Origin: Marinospirillum minutulum DSM 6287
Lineage (GTDB): Bacteria > Pseudomonadota > Gammaproteobacteria > Pseudomonadales > Halomonadaceae
DNA: 64,000 nt
Assembly (NCBI RefSeq): GCF_000422325.1
Contig: NZ_AULO01000008.1
Coordinates: 62,001 to 126,000, forward strand
Reading direction: 5' to 3'
Positions 10,011 to 18,364 of this stretch are shown here, one piece after another; position 1 is the first letter of the stretch, and the number at the start of each line of letters is the position of its first letter. Below the pieces are notes generated by a model that was not told the DNA's origin, did not search any database, and was given only the letters and a program-made list of their open reading frames with translations. Both the position numbers and the translations under genes were made by a program.

Positions 10011-11056
10011 TGTCGCTACCTTCTTTAAATCTATCCCCACTTAACCAACGCCGCTGGCAATTATTTAAAGCCAATCGCCGTGCTTGGTGGGCGCTTTGGG
10101 CTTTTTTGTTAATGTTTGGCATTAGCCTAGTCGCCGAGCTAGTGGCTAACGATAAACCCTTGTTGGTGAGCTATGCTGGCGAGCTGTATTTTCCTTTAGT
10201 CACTGATTACCCAGAAACCACCTTTGGCGGTGATTTACCCTTAGCGGCAGATTTTCGTGACAGCTATTTGTTAGATTTAATTCAGCAAGATGGCTGGGTA
10301 GTCTGGCCGCTGATTCCTTTTAGCCATGAAACCATTAACTACAATTTAACTCAGCCAGCACCAGCACCACCTTCAGGCGAAAACTGGTTAGGTACCGATG
10401 ACCAAGGTCGAGATGTACTGGCTAGAGTAATTTATAGCCTTAGATTATCCATTGTCTTTGCCTTACTGCTGACTTTGGGTAGCAGTTTGGTGGGCGTTTT
10501 TGTGGGTGCGATTCAGGGTTATTACGGTGGTAAATTGGATTTATGGGGACAGCGCTTTATCGAGATTTGGTCTGGGCTACCCACGCTTTTTGTTTTAATA
10601 ATTCTGGCCAGTATTATTGCCCCTAGCTTTTGGTGGCTCTTGCTCATTATGCTGCTTTTTAGCTGGACAGCTTTGGTCGATTTAGTCAGAGCCGAATGCC
10701 TAAGAGCACGTAATTTAGAATATGTGCGAGCGGCTCGGGCGTTAGGTTTACCGAATCATTTAATTTTATTTAGGCATGTACTTCCTAATGCTATGGTTGC
10801 CACCCTCACCTTTTTGCCGTTTTTGTTTACTGGTGCAGTGACTACCCTAACCGCTTTAGACTTTTTAGGTTTTGGTATGCCGCCCGGAACCCCCTCCTTA
10901 GGTGAACTGGTTGCCCAAGGTAAAGCTAATCTACAATCGCCTTGGTTGGGCTTAACCGCTTTTGCAACCTTGGCTTTGCTGCTAACCCTTTTGGTATTTA
11001 TTGGTGAAGGTGTGCGAGATGCCTTTGACCCACGTAAGGCCCTGCTGAATGACTAA
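10010..11056 (+). CDS. yejE: ABC transporter permease, YejE-like
   Basis: The second permease of the peptide importer, 348 residues. The N-terminal OppC_N-type region has one membrane helix after the motif LNQRRWQLFKANRRAWWALW. A long periplasmic segment ends at GTDDQGRDVLARVIY, typical of OppC/DppC proteins. The BPD_transp_1 core follows, with the EAA loop YVRAARALGLPNHLILFRHVLPNA. It overlaps the previous gene by one base (TAATG) and the ATPase gene by eight bases, so the operon is translationally coupled. Confidence 0.92.
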   Translation: MSLPSLNLSPLNQRRWQLFKANRRAWWALWAFLLMFGISLVAELVANDKPLLVSYAGELYFPLVTDYPETTFGGDLPLAADFRDSYLLDLIQQDGWVVWPLIPFSHETINYNLTQPAPAPPSGENWLGTDDQGRDVLARVIYSLRLSIVFALLLTLGSSLVGVFVGAIQGYYGGKLDLWGQRFIEIWSGLPTLFVLIILASIIAPSFWWLLLIMLLFSWTALVDLVRAECLRARNLEYVRAARALGLPNHLILFRHVLPNAMVATLTFLPFLFTGAVTTLTALDFLGFGMPPGTPSLGELVAQGKANLQSPWLGLTAFATLALLLTLLVFIGEGVRDAFDPRKALLND

Positions 11057-12665
11057 TCAATCTTTAAATAACCATCAGCTTAAACAGCCCTTACTGACTA
11101 TTCAAAACCTAAGGGTTAGCTTTGGTGATAATGCACCCGCATTAAAAGACGTTTCTTTAACGCTTAATGCCGGTGAAACTCTGGCATTAGTCGGTGAAAG
11201 TGGTTCGGGGAAATCGGTAACGGCTTTAGCCACACTGGGCTTATTACCTGCCAATGCCAAGGTAACTGGCGGTGTGCTATTAAAAGACCAGCAGTTAGTG
11301 GGTATGGATGATAAAAAGCTTCGTTATTTACGTGGTAAGCGTATAGCGATGATTTTTCAAGAACCCATGACCTCACTAAACCCCTTGCACCGAGTTGCTA
11401 AGCAGATTAATGAAACCCTGCGCTTGCACCAAGGCTTAACCGGACAAGCAGCTCAGCAACGCTGTTTAGAGCTATTGGCAGCGGTGCAACTACCCAACCC
11501 TACTGCAATAGCCCAAGCTTGGCCGCATCAGCTATCAGGTGGTCAGCGTCAGCGGGTGATGATAGCGATAGCACTGGCCAATAATCCGGATATTTTATTA
11601 GCCGATGAGCCAACTACAGCGCTCGACGTAACCGTACAGCAAGAAGTTTTACACTTGCTAAAAGATTTACAACAGCAGTTTGGCATGGCAATTCTACTGA
11701 TTACCCATGACCTAAACCTAGTACGCAAATACAGTGACCGAGTGGCAGTTATGCACCAAGGCTTAGTGGTAGAAACCCAAGCTACTGCCGAATTATTTGC
11801 CAATCCTCAAGCTGATTATACTAAGCAGCTACTAGGCAGCGAACCCAGCGGCCAAGCGCCAGCCATAGACCCTAACAGCCCTACTTTATTAGAAGTAAAC
11901 AACCTTAGAGTAGAATTTGCTCGCCCAGCCACCAGTATTTTGCCTTGGAAAAAACCCACACCTTTTGTAGCGGTAGAAAACCAATCGCTGATTTTAAAAC
12001 AAGGCGAAACCCTGGGTATCGTTGGTGAAAGTGGTTCAGGTAAAACCACCCTAGCTTTGGCTTTATTAAGGCTGTTACCTAATGCTGGCGGCGTTATTAA
12101 GATGGAGGGTACAGAATTACAAAGCTTGCCGCAAAAACAGCTATTACCTTGGCGGCGTAAAATGCAGCTGGTATTTCAAGACCCCTACGGCAGCCTTAGC
12201 CCACGTATGAGTGTGGCAGAAATTATTGCTGAAGGGCTTAAACTTCATCAGCCCAAGCTAAGTAAACAAGCAGTAGAAGACAAGGTATGCGAAGTATTAA
12301 CCGAAGTGGGTTTAGAAACCTCAACCCGCCACCGCTACCCGCATGAGTTTTCTGGTGGGCAACGCCAACGCATTGCCATAGCCAGAGCCTTAATTCTTAA
12401 ACCGCGCTTATTAGTGCTCGATGAGCCCACTTCAGCCCTAGACCGCAGTGTGCAAGCGCAAGTAATTGAGCTATTAAGGGAACTGCAATTAAAGCACCAG
12501 CTAACCTACCTGTTTATTAGCCACGATTTACAAGTGATTAAAGCCTTAAGCCATCGCATTCTAGTGCTAAAAGATGGCCAGCAAATTGAAACCGCCACCA
12601 CAGAACAACTGTTCAAACATCCAGTTAGTGAGTATACTCAGCTGCTTTTAAAAGCCGCTGAATAA
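11049..12665 (+). CDS. yejF: Double ATPase subunit of peptide ABC importer, YejF-like
   Basis: A single 538-residue polypeptide carrying both nucleotide-binding domains. Domain 1 has Walker A GESGSGKSVTA, signature LSGGQRQRVMIA and Walker B LLADEPTTALD. Domain 2 has GESGSGKTTLA, FSGGQRQRIAIA and LVLDEPTSALD. Both have the H-loop (ITHDL and ISHDL). All catalytic motifs are intact. It is the last transport gene of the five-gene run; the next gene starts 22 bases later and may be cotranscribed. Confidence 0.94.
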   Translation: MTNQSLNNHQLKQPLLTIQNLRVSFGDNAPALKDVSLTLNAGETLALVGESGSGKSVTALATLGLLPANAKVTGGVLLKDQQLVGMDDKKLRYLRGKRIAMIFQEPMTSLNPLHRVAKQINETLRLHQGLTGQAAQQRCLELLAAVQLPNPTAIAQAWPHQLSGGQRQRVMIAIALANNPDILLADEPTTALDVTVQQEVLHLLKDLQQQFGMAILLITHDLNLVRKYSDRVAVMHQGLVVETQATAELFANPQADYTKQLLGSEPSGQAPAIDPNSPTLLEVNNLRVEFARPATSILPWKKPTPFVAVENQSLILKQGETLGIVGESGSGKTTLALALLRLLPNAGGVIKMEGTELQSLPQKQLLPWRRKMQLVFQDPYGSLSPRMSVAEIIAEGLKLHQPKLSKQAVEDKVCEVLTEVGLETSTRHRYPHEFSGGQRQRIAIARALILKPRLLVLDEPTSALDRSVQAQVIELLRELQLKHQLTYLFISHDLQVIKALSHRILVLKDGQQIETATTEQLFKHPVSEYTQLLLKAAE

Positions 12666-12687
12666 CTTTCTAAGGAATTTTTAATCC

Positions 12688-13236
12688 ATGATGGGAAATG
12701 CCCACCTTGCTTTTGGCACGGGTAGCTTTTTAATTGCCACCAGTTTGGCAGGTCATACACCAGGAATAATTGAACTAGCCGCTGTTGCACTGGGTTCTTT
12801 AATACCTGATGCCGATCACCCCCGCTCTAAAATTGGCCGCTGGCTACCTGGCATTAGTCATTTTTTCTATTATATTGCCGGTGGGCATAGGGGTATTACT
12901 CACTCGGTTTTATTAGTGATACCCATGCTTATTTTTGCAGGCTGGTTAATGCAAGAACACAATAGCCAGTTAGGTTGGTTTTCATCCGGTGCTTTACAAG
13001 ATTCTATTTACGGTGTTGGTTACCTAGCCATGCTGGCCTTTAGCTTTGGTTTTTTAAGCCATCTTTTAGGTGACCTAATGACCACCGAAGGGTTAAGGCT
13101 GTTTTGGCCACTACCTCTAAGGCTTCAGCCTTCGCCGCTTAGGTCAGAGTCAGCACTTTTAAACCTTTTTGCTTGGTCAATACTTTTAACCGGAGCTACC
13201 CTGCAGCTGCATAATTTCACACAGAGTTTTGGTTAG
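12688..13236 (+). CDS. Membrane-bound metal-dependent hydrolase (YdjM/DUF457 family)
   Basis: A 182-residue integral membrane protein of the LexA-binding, inner-membrane-associated putative hydrolase family. Family hallmarks are the early motif LIPDADHPRSKIGRWLPG, the HRGITHSVL motif, and the HLLGDLMTTEGLRLFWPLP segment, which supply conserved His and Asp residues. Three to four membrane helices surround these. E. coli YdjM is a member; the biochemical activity is not established. It lies directly behind the YejF-like gene and converges on the sensor kinase gene with only eight bases between. Confidence 0.85.
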   Translation: MMGNAHLAFGTGSFLIATSLAGHTPGIIELAAVALGSLIPDADHPRSKIGRWLPGISHFFYYIAGGHRGITHSVLLVIPMLIFAGWLMQEHNSQLGWFSSGALQDSIYGVGYLAMLAFSFGFLSHLLGDLMTTEGLRLFWPLPLRLQPSPLRSESALLNLFAWSILLTGATLQLHNFTQSFG

Positions 13237-13244
13237 TAATAATT

Positions 13245-14558
13245 TTACCGATAAGGCAACTGAATTTTAGCAATAAACCCTTGTTCTGGATGGTTAGCTA
13301 AAATTAGTTTTCCACCCAATTGTTCTATGGCTCGCTCTGTAATGGTTAACCCTAAACCATAGCCCTCTCCCTCTTGGTTAGGTGCGCGGGTAAAGGGCTG
13401 GGTTATTTTAGTAAGCAAGTCTTCACTTACCCCTGTGCCATAATCACGAATACTAATAACGAGTTGTTGGTTCTGCTGACTAACATTAACCTCTATTGGA
13501 TAACCCATCGGATTAAAGCGCAGGGCGTTGCCTAATAAATTATTTAACGCCCGCTGCAATAGGTTTTTAGCTAGGTATAAATCAATAGGCTTAGGGCAAT
13601 TTATTTTTATTTTCTGATCGGGCGATAATAACTCACAGCTATTTTCTAATTCTTGCAATAGCTCACACAACTCAATTTTTTCTTGGTTGGGTGCTTCCTG
13701 CTCAAGCCGTGCTAATACCAGAATCTCATCAATCAACGCATCTAAACGCTGGCACTCTAAGGTTAGTTTTGGCCAAAGCGCTTCTTGCTTCTCTTTTGAA
13801 GCACGCTCGGCCAAGGCTATACCTACTTGTAAACGCGCCAAAGGTGAACGTAATTCGTGTGACACGTCACGCAATAATTGTCGCTGGCTGGTCAACAAAT
13901 TTTGTAATCGCTGCCCCATTTTATTGAAGTCAGCCGCTAGCATTCCTAGTTCATCTTTACGTTTTGCCAACTTAGCTAAATGTGTTTGTTGGTAGGCTGT
14001 TTCACCTAGTTCATGAACCGCATGGCGTAAACGCATTAAGGGACGAGTAATAGAAAAGGTGAGTAGCAAACTTATTAATGTAAGAACAATAAAAGCAACA
14101 AACATCATCACTAAAGGACCAAAGCGATGACCCAATTGCCATTTAGCCAGTTCATTTTGAGGAATGCGATAGACAAATAAGAAGGTATCACCTTCTTTTG
14201 TGCTAATTTCTTGGGTTAGTCTGCGTAATTTTTCAGAAGGTGGGTGGTGTGAGTCGCCACGCCCCCTAAAAGAATCTTGCCTTCTACTGGTTGCAGCAAT
14301 TAGCTGGCCAGTTTCATCAAAAACTTGGATAGAGATTCGGTATTTCTGGCGTACATTTTGTAAGCTTTGTTGAGCTTCTAACCATTTATTTTGTTCATAA
14401 AGTACCAGCCATTGCTCGGCTAGCTTTGCAAAGCCTGGGTGCTGCTGTTGAATCCATGCTTCTTGGTTTAATAAACGAGTCAATAAAAAGGTAAGCAGGC
14501 CAGTTAAAATAAGCGCTAGCCAGAAAGCACCCAGCACTCGCCAAAATAAAGATCGCAT
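13245..14558 (-). CDS. cpxA: Sensor histidine kinase, CpxA-like
   Basis: Two membrane helices (near residues 8-28 and 150-175 of this start) flank a periplasmic sensor domain. A HAMP linker is followed by the HisKA box with phospho-accepting His in VSHELRSPLARLQ, the N box NNLLGNALRFNP, the G1 box DYGTGV and the G2 box GEGYGLGL. I use the ATG at 14558 because AGGG precedes it. A GTG at 14591 in frame lies inside the stem of the terminator that separates this gene from the Spy-like gene. The partner is presumably the response regulator at 15.1-15.8 kb. The stimulus is inferred to be envelope stress. Confidence 0.86.
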   Translation of the reverse strand: MRSLFWRVLGAFWLALILTGLLTFLLTRLLNQEAWIQQQHPGFAKLAEQWLVLYEQNKWLEAQQSLQNVRQKYRISIQVFDETGQLIAATSRRQDSFRGRGDSHHPPSEKLRRLTQEISTKEGDTFLFVYRIPQNELAKWQLGHRFGPLVMMFVAFIVLTLISLLLTFSITRPLMRLRHAVHELGETAYQQTHLAKLAKRKDELGMLAADFNKMGQRLQNLLTSQRQLLRDVSHELRSPLARLQVGIALAERASKEKQEALWPKLTLECQRLDALIDEILVLARLEQEAPNQEKIELCELLQELENSCELLSPDQKIKINCPKPIDLYLAKNLLQRALNNLLGNALRFNPMGYPIEVNVSQQNQQLVISIRDYGTGVSEDLLTKITQPFTRAPNQEGEGYGLGLTITERAIEQLGGKLILANHPEQGFIAKIQLPYR

Positions 14559-14575
14559 AATTAACCCTAACCCAT

Positions 14576-14607
14576 AAAAAAATACTGCCACCTAGGTTAG
14601 GTGGCAG
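14576..14607 (-). terminator. Rho-independent terminator after the Spy/CpxP-like gene
   Basis: A perfect 10 bp stem (14585-14594 paired with 14598-14607) with a three-base loop is followed, reading the minus strand, by TATTTTTTT. It lies between the Spy-like gene and the kinase gene and would end or attenuate the upstream transcript before the kinase. Confidence 0.85.
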
Positions 14608-14624
14608 TCTGCTTGTAATAAAGC

Positions 14625-14981
14625 CTAATTCATTTTATTAGAATCACATTCACCCTGATTTCTTCTAAACTGTTTGTCGCCACGTCTTTCGTGGTGTTTG
14701 CCTTTCCAGCCTTTATCATCTTTCCAACCCTTACCCTGTTCTTGTCGTTCAAGCTGTTGTGCGGACATTTTATCAAAAGTCACTTGCTGCTCTGGCGTTA
14801 ATAGTGCGCGCATTTGTGCTCTATTTTTTTCACGCATTTGCTCACGCAACACTTGCATCTGCTCACGTTGCTCTTGGGTTAGGTTTAAACGCTGCTCCGG
14901 CTCATTCATACCTTCTGCTGCTTGCACTGCACCTAGCGGTAATAAAATGGCTAAAACTAAGGCGGTTAATTGAATACGCAT
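14625..14981 (-). CDS. Spy/CpxP-family periplasmic protein
   Basis: A 118-residue exported protein. The start at 14981 has AGGAG nine bases upstream and opens a signal peptide ending at VQAAEG. An upstream in-frame start would run back into the response regulator gene. The mature protein has the LTxxQ-type motifs of the CpxP/Spy family (LNLTQEQREQM and LLTPEQQVTF). These lie in an alpha-helical, Gln/Arg/Met-rich region, and the tail is Lys/Gly/His-rich. Family members act as periplasmic chaperones or as inhibitors of CpxA. The position between regulator and kinase supports a Cpx assignment. The tail GWKDDKGWKGKHHERRG is basic and could bind metal or nucleic acid, but that is speculation. Confidence 0.82.
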   Translation of the reverse strand: MRIQLTALVLAILLPLGAVQAAEGMNEPEQRLNLTQEQREQMQVLREQMREKNRAQMRALLTPEQQVTFDKMSAQQLERQEQGKGWKDDKGWKGKHHERRGDKQFRRNQGECDSNKMN

Positions 14982-15005
14982 TGACTTTCTCCTGAGTGAA
15001 CGCCG

Positions 15006-15078
15006 GTAAATCCGGTATAGAGCTAGTATGCCGATTCCTAAGTAAAGTGCGGTCAGCTGAGTGTAAAGTTTATGTAAA
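15006..15078. promoter_or_regulatory. Cluster of GTAAA repeats, candidate CpxR operator
   Basis: Four GTAAA pentamers occur on the plus strand (15006-15010, 15042-15046, 15063-15067 and 15074-15078). The last two form GTAAA-N6-GTAAA, close to the CpxR box described in enterobacteria (two GTAAA separated by about five bases). The cluster fills the 103-base gap in front of the Spy/CpxP-like gene. The match is direct; regulation is inferred. Confidence 0.5.
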
Positions 15079-15084
15079 GAGTAG

Positions 15085-15792
15085 CTAGGCTGGGTAAGGT
15101 GCATAATAATAACCACGGCCGCGTATTGATAAAATACGCGCATCACCGTTAGAAAACGGACCTAACTTACGTCTAAGGTTGCTAATATGCATATCAAGGC
15201 TGCGATTATAAAGACTCAATTTACGACCCAGTGCCAGCTCAGTAAGCTTTTGTTTGGCTATTGGCTCACCAGGGGTTTGCAATAACACTTCCAAAACTTT
15301 CCCTTCAGTAAGCGTTAAACTCACTTGGTTAGTATTCAGCAGCAAAATACCCGTTGCTGGGTTGTATTCTAAATCGCCATAAACAAGGGGTGAACCAGCG
15401 TTACTAATTTGCTCTTCTGCTGCTTGGGTACGACGCAGCACTGCTTTAAGTCTTGCGGTTAGTTCTCTTGGGTCACAAGGTTTAGCTAGGTAATCATCAG
15501 CACCCAATTCTAAGCCAATAATACGGTCGGTTGGCTCACCGCGTGCAGACAGCATTAATACAGGTAGGCTTGGGTAGTCTGTTCTTAGAAGACGTAAAAA
15601 CTCCAAGCCATTACCATCGGGCAGCATCACATCAAGAATAACGGCATCGGGTAATTCTTTTTGTTGCAAGTGAGTTTGTGCCGCTGCCGTTGTATGAGCT
15701 AGCTCTACTTGAAAGCCATCTTGGGTTAACCATTCGTTAAGTAGCGCACATAACTCTTGGTCATCATCAACTAAAAGTATTTTCTGATTCAA
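15085..15792 (-). CDS. cpxR: OmpR-family response regulator, CpxR-like
   Basis: A 235-residue two-domain regulator. The receiver domain has the acidic pair in ILLVDDDQEL, the phosphorylated Asp in VILDVMLPDGNG, the Thr/Ser in MLSARGE and the Lys in AKPCDPREL. The C-terminal winged helix ends with YNRSLDMHISNLRRKLG and SIRGRGYYYAPYP, typical of OmpR/CpxR. It is the first gene of a minus-strand set regulator / Spy-like / terminator / kinase. GTAAA repeats lie just behind its stop and would serve the Spy-like gene. Cpx identity rests on context plus family; another OmpR subfamily remains possible. Confidence 0.87.
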   Translation of the reverse strand: MNQKILLVDDDQELCALLNEWLTQDGFQVELAHTTAAAQTHLQQKELPDAVILDVMLPDGNGLEFLRLLRTDYPSLPVLMLSARGEPTDRIIGLELGADDYLAKPCDPRELTARLKAVLRRTQAAEEQISNAGSPLVYGDLEYNPATGILLLNTNQVSLTLTEGKVLEVLLQTPGEPIAKQKLTELALGRKLSLYNRSLDMHISNLRRKLGPFSNGDARILSIRGRGYYYAPYPA

Positions 15793-15913
15793 GCTGTTAG
15801 ATCTCTCTTGAATGGTTGTAGATTCTGCATACTAACAAAATTATCTAGGTAAAAGGCCAGCTTCTTCTATAAGCTTCGTTATCTTGGCGTGTAAGTTAAA
15901 TGGAGACTTGTTT

Positions 15914-16354
15914 GTGGTTAGCTGGGTCAGTTATTTGGGATTAGCCTTATCTGCTTTAATTGCAGCGACTTTGCTGCCTATGCAATCTGAAGCGGCACTG
16001 GTCACTTTAATTACGCTAAGTCCTAGTGCTGTTTATTCATTAGTGGCTGTTGCAGCTTTGGGGAATATACTCGGTTCACAAGTAAACTGGTGGCTAGGTG
16101 GGCAGGTACATCGCTGGCAAAACAGGCGTTGGTTTCCTTTTACAGCAACGCAGCTTGAAAGTGCAGAGCGTTGGTATCAGCGTTATGGTCGCTGGAGCTT
16201 GCTATTAAGCTGGATGCCGATTATTGGTGACCCTTTAACCTTGGTGGCAGGTATTCTGGGTGAACCCCTTTGGCGCTTTACACTTTTGGTTAGTCTTGCT
16301 AAAACAGGACGCTATGCCGTTTTAGCTTATATCACCCTCTATGTTTTAGAATAG
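15914..16354 (+). CDS. yqaA: YqaA-like inner-membrane protein (SNARE-associated/DedA type)
   Basis: A 146-residue hydrophobic protein with a re-entrant motif typical of small DedA-related YqaA proteins. The sequence LLPMQSEAALVTLI is followed by the glycine-rich ALGNILGSQVNWWLGG. Next come an amphipathic YQRYGRWSLLLSWMPIIGDPLTLVAGIL segment and a final membrane helix. I chose GTG at 15914, with GGAG eight bases upstream; earlier TTG starts lie before the ribosome site. DedA family members are linked to lipid-carrier flipping and membrane potential. It is divergent from the CpxR-like gene, so it may share envelope-stress control (inference). Confidence 0.75.
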   Translation: MVSWVSYLGLALSALIAATLLPMQSEAALVTLITLSPSAVYSLVAVAALGNILGSQVNWWLGGQVHRWQNRRWFPFTATQLESAERWYQRYGRWSLLLSWMPIIGDPLTLVAGILGEPLWRFTLLVSLAKTGRYAVLAYITLYVLE

Positions 16355-16372
16355 CTTGAACGCTGAATTGAA

Positions 16373-16480
16373 CTATAAACCCAAACTGGTACGCAGCCCA
16401 TCTATCTTATCGCTAACATTAGCGTGGAGTTGCTTAACTTTTGTACCAGCCTCATTCGCACCCCTTTCCATTTCATGCAT
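16373..16480 (-). pseudogene. In-frame 3' remnant of the chemoreceptor gene
   Basis: Directly after the TAA that ends the chemoreceptor, the same frame stays open for 35 codons and ends at TAG (16373-16375). It encodes MHEMERGANEAG, then TKVKQLHANVSDKIDGLR, a typical amphipathic end for this receptor type. The frame before and after the stop is the same, so a single substitution, not an indel, explains the break. Confidence 0.75.
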
Positions 16481-18334
16481 TTAAAAATTAAACTCACCCA
16501 CACTTTCATATTGCTGTTTTGTAAGATCTGAACCTTCTTGCGCTGTTGCTGCTGCATAAAAAGAACGTTCACGTACTTCTTGAGACGTTGTTTGTAGTTT
16601 TTTAGCTAAACTGCATTGAAAAGCGGTTGACTCAGCAACTTCTTGAATATGCTGCTTAAGCCGGTCAGTTACACTATTTAATGCGCCTAGCAAAGTCGTT
16701 GATTGACCAACAGCACCCTGAGTTTTTTGTGATAATTGCCTTACTTCATCTGCTACTACAGCAAAAGCTCGCCCATGTTCGCCAGCATGAGCAGCTTCAA
16801 TGGTGGCATTTAAGGCTAAGAGGTTAGTTTGATCAGATATATGGTTAACCTGATCTAAAATGCCCATCACTTCTTCCACGGCATGGATTAAATCCACTAG
16901 TGCTAGCTGGCCAAGGTCTATTTTTTGAATGGCCTTTTCTCCTGCTTTAACAACTTCGCCTGCACTCTGTTCACTGCTATCCATTAAATTAGCTGTTTCT
17001 TCAGCAAAACTTTTAACCTTGGCAGAACTTAGGCTAACCTGTTCAGCTAAATAATTAAGTTGTTCGCTAGATTTACCTGCTTTTTTAAGCTGTTTGCGTG
17101 TTTTAATGGCATTGTTCGCAATACTCTCAAAGCTCTCTAATAGCTCTTCTAGGGTTATACCCACTTCTTGTAGCTGTAAATTTTTCTGTTCTTGTTGCTT
17201 TTTCATGCCTGAAATAAGCTGATTAAAACGCTTAGCTAATTGGCCTAGCTCCGTTTTATCTGCTTCCATATCCACAAAATTCAAACTGCCTTTTTTAACC
17301 AACACGGTCAGTGCTTTTTCTAATTTGGCTAGGTTATCTACCACAAAACGCTTCTGAAAAAAGTAAAGCATGCCAGCCATTAACAGTAAGCCTAGTACAA
17401 ATGCAAAAAACAGTGTTTTAACCCAAGACTCAACCTTGGTTTTACTTAGGTTAATTGCTGCTTGGCCTTGTATAATTGCCTTCTCAAAATCATCAACTTG
17501 CTTGTTTACTAGGGCAAAACTAGCTAGGCGATTTTGTTGCCACTGTACAGATCTTTCTATTTCAGCAGGGTAACGCTTATGCAAGCTGGCTAAGTTGCGT
17601 AGAATTTCATCGCCCTGCTCTTCTTCCTTAACTGCTAAGGATTTATTATCCCAGCCCATTAAGCTTGCCATAGGGTTTGGCTTTTTTTCTGAGTAAATAC
17701 CTAGGCGTGGCAGTTTATTTAAAGTAACTAGCTGCGCTTCAAAATTATCTAGGGTAAGGTTTAACGCTTGCAAATGGGCTTGTCTACCACTGGCCCAAAA
17801 CTGTTCACGGTAGGTTTTAATTGCTGACAAAAACCCAGTTAACTGCATTGCGCCTTGTAGGTAACTAATGCCAAGCTTAGGCTGTTCTTCTACTACTTGA
17901 AGGGCATACTTCTCTAGGCGCTTTAACTCATTGGTGATTTCTCGTTCACTTTGATAAAGCAAGCCTTGTGCATCACCCGCTAGTTTGCCAGCACCCAACA
18001 GCTCATGTGTTAGTCCTGAATAAAGTGCGCTAGCTACTGGCTCTAACTCTGCTACTAAAGAATTGGGTAAGCTAGGCATTACCTTTTGCTGTAAATATTC
18101 TAAGTCGCTCACAGCTGCAGCCTGCTGAGTCGCATCGCCTGTTTTTAGGTAATTACTAATTTTCCCTCTCACATCAACAGCAAGTTGTTTGTGTAGCTCT
18201 GAGTAATTTAGTGTGCTTACGAAAGACTGATCTAGCTTACCTAAGCCCCAATATAAAATAACCGCCAGCGAGATAGCTAAAAAAGTAAGCAGACTAGTCG
18301 CTAGCCTAGCAAGGGTAACAATACGCATAGACAA
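16481..18334 (-). CDS. Methyl-accepting chemotaxis protein, prematurely stopped
   Basis: A transmembrane chemoreceptor of 617 residues as it stands. TM1 is at 11-31, a large helical periplasmic domain at 32-304, TM2 at 305-326, then a HAMP region and the signalling domain. The hairpin tip (about 498-536) reads [19 protein letters not shown] and then [12 protein letters not shown], so kinase/CheW contact is intact. GGAGGG precedes the ATG. The gene ends at a TAA, but the same frame continues for 35 more sensible codons, so the last helix is truncated by about 36 residues. Signalling may survive because the tip is intact, while C-terminal methylation helices or tethering could be affected. Ligand unknown. 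Confidence 0.85.
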   Translation of the reverse strand: MSMRIVTLARLATSLLTFLAISLAVILYWGLGKLDQSFVSTLNYSELHKQLAVDVRGKISNYLKTGDATQQAAAVSDLEYLQQKVMPSLPNSLVAELEPVASALYSGLTHELLGAGKLAGDAQGLLYQSEREITNELKRLEKYALQVVEEQPKLGISYLQGAMQLTGFLSAIKTYREQFWASGRQAHLQALNLTLDNFEAQLVTLNKLPRLGIYSEKKPNPMASLMGWDNKSLAVKEEEQGDEILRNLASLHKRYPAEIERSVQWQQNRLASFALVNKQVDDFEKAIIQGQAAINLSKTKVESWVKTLFFAFVLGLLLMAGMLYFFQKRFVVDNLAKLEKALTVLVKKGSLNFVDMEADKTELGQLAKRFNQLISGMKKQQEQKNLQLQEVGITLEELLESFESIANNAIKTRKQLKKAGKSSEQLNYLAEQVSLSSAKVKSFAEETANLMDSSEQSAGEVVKAGEKAIQKIDLGQLALVDLIHAVEEVMGILDQVNHISDQTNLLALNATIEAAHAGEHGRAFAVVADEVRQLSQKTQGAVGQSTTLLGALNSVTDRLKQHIQEVAESTAFQCSLAKKLQTTSQEVRERSFYAAATAQEGSDLTKQQYESVGEFNF

Positions 18335-18364
18335 CCCTCCGATTATAAAAAATAACTTTATAAA

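Noticed and set aside
15082-15146. Spy-like gene starting inside the response regulator
   Set aside because: The extended frame has no signal peptide and overlaps regulator coding; the ATG at 14981 has AGGAG and a clean signal peptide.
16481-16490. Homopolymer indel as the cause of the chemoreceptor truncation
   Set aside because: A T5 run is present, but the frame is the same before and after the stop, so one insertion or deletion cannot explain it.
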